Below are positions 63,823 to 64,000 of a stretch of DNA of 64,000 bases, piece by piece. The notes under the pieces are model-generated. The model saw nothing but the letters and a program-made list of their open reading frames with translations, ran no database searches and was not told the DNA's origin. The translations under genes and the position numbers were made by a program. Position 1 is the stretch's first letter, and the number at the start of each line of letters is the position of its first letter. The DNA lies in NCBI RefSeq assembly GCF_000382125.1, contig NZ_KB907550.1, forward strand, positions 62,001 to 126,000, read 5' to 3'. This DNA comes from Eudoraea adriatica DSM 19308. GTDB lineage: Bacteria > Bacteroidota > Bacteroidia > Flavobacteriales > Flavobacteriaceae.

Positions 63823-64000
63823 ATGCTTCATAAAATAACGCCCTTTAAGTATGTCTATATCGTAGCGGTAATAATTACCCTAATAAATTCAGTTTTCTTT
63901 ATTGGCGCAGGGATTGCCAGAAGTATAAAAGGTTACAAGGCTTTTTTTAAAAAGGATTTTTTTATATCTGAAGGGCATCATCCGGGACTATATTTACTGG
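63823..64000 (+). CDS. YqhA-like membrane protein, 5' part only
   Basis: ATG at 63823; runs off the window end (59 codons seen). MLHKITPFKYVYIVAVIITL, then a membrane helix and INSVFFIGAGIARSIKGYKA, FFKKDFFISEGHHPGLYLL. This resembles the YqhA/UPF0114 membrane proteins, in which a following ESLDxFL helix would be expected beyond the window. Partial; family is a moderate guess. Confidence 0.45.
   Translation, partial: MLHKITPFKYVYIVAVIITLINSVFFIGAGIARSIKGYKAFFKKDFFISEGHHPGLYLL

Noticed and set aside
1-64000. CRISPR array, rRNA or a complete prophage
   Set aside because: No regularly spaced repeats, no rRNA signature and no block of phage structural genes were seen.

Overview
The window looks like a chromosomal segment of a low-GC Bacteroidota, most likely a marine Flavobacteriaceae. 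Evidence: lineage-typical proteins (a secreted protease with a C-terminal T9SS sorting domain, PCMD lipoprotein, DUF6090 and DUF6747-like proteins, DUF4286, ligase-associated repair genes, the long Ctc-type L25), many SPII lipoproteins, AT-rich intergenic DNA, and a tRNA promoter with the Bacteroidota TTG / TAnnTTTG elements. I cannot name the genus from the sequence alone.

Layout. 0-9 kb: envelope genes (serine hydrolase lipoprotein, PH-domain protein, formylglycine-generating-enzyme-like lipoprotein, a dead DcaP-like porin, a barrel/PCMD lipoprotein pair, a Tat-exported Gfo/Idh/MocA oxidoreductase). 9-16 kb: DNA repair on the minus strand (mfd, pdeM and the ligase-associated DEXH helicase). 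16-21 kb: fbp, a TerB-like protein, GNAT plus aspartate kinase, and a two-domain OlsF-type aminolipid synthase. 21-23 kb: an arsenic operon (arsR, DUF6428, arsN-like, arsC) with a readable ArsR operator and no efflux pump in the window. 23-38 kb: a long, tightly packed minus-strand block of housekeeping and conserved genes (AsmA-like, 2-hydroxyacid dehydrogenase, cupin, PD40 lipoprotein, nitrilase, mgtE, rsmA, DUF4286-GGCT fusion, TPR protein, serS, HTTM protein, ribF). 38-43 kb: a large T9SS-exported metalloprotease coupled to a fibronectin-like lipoprotein. 42.6-45.3 kb: pth, rplY/ctc, prs and tRNA-Leu(CAA).

45.3-59.2 kb is accessory in character: small or lineage-specific genes, long non-coding gaps, three decayed copies of one small gene, tandem DUF6090 paralogues, a phage-like small gene, a TPR-adenylate cyclase, YceI, and a cluster of microproteins (three 56-residue paralogues, a 47-residue membrane peptide, and a 36-residue peptide resembling a type IV pilin N-terminus). 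It ends with a PadR-controlled membrane protein whose promoter carries two matching inverted repeats.

59.2-64 kb: a Y-family polymerase (dinB) followed by a short DnaE-type polymerase with a degenerate PHP site, separated by a roughly 270-nt spacer rich in hairpins. This is probably a Bacteroidota translesion-synthesis cassette. The window ends inside a YqhA-like membrane protein gene.

The strongest candidates for undescribed biology are the 56.2-57.7 kb microprotein cluster and the hairpin-rich spacer inside the polymerase cassette.
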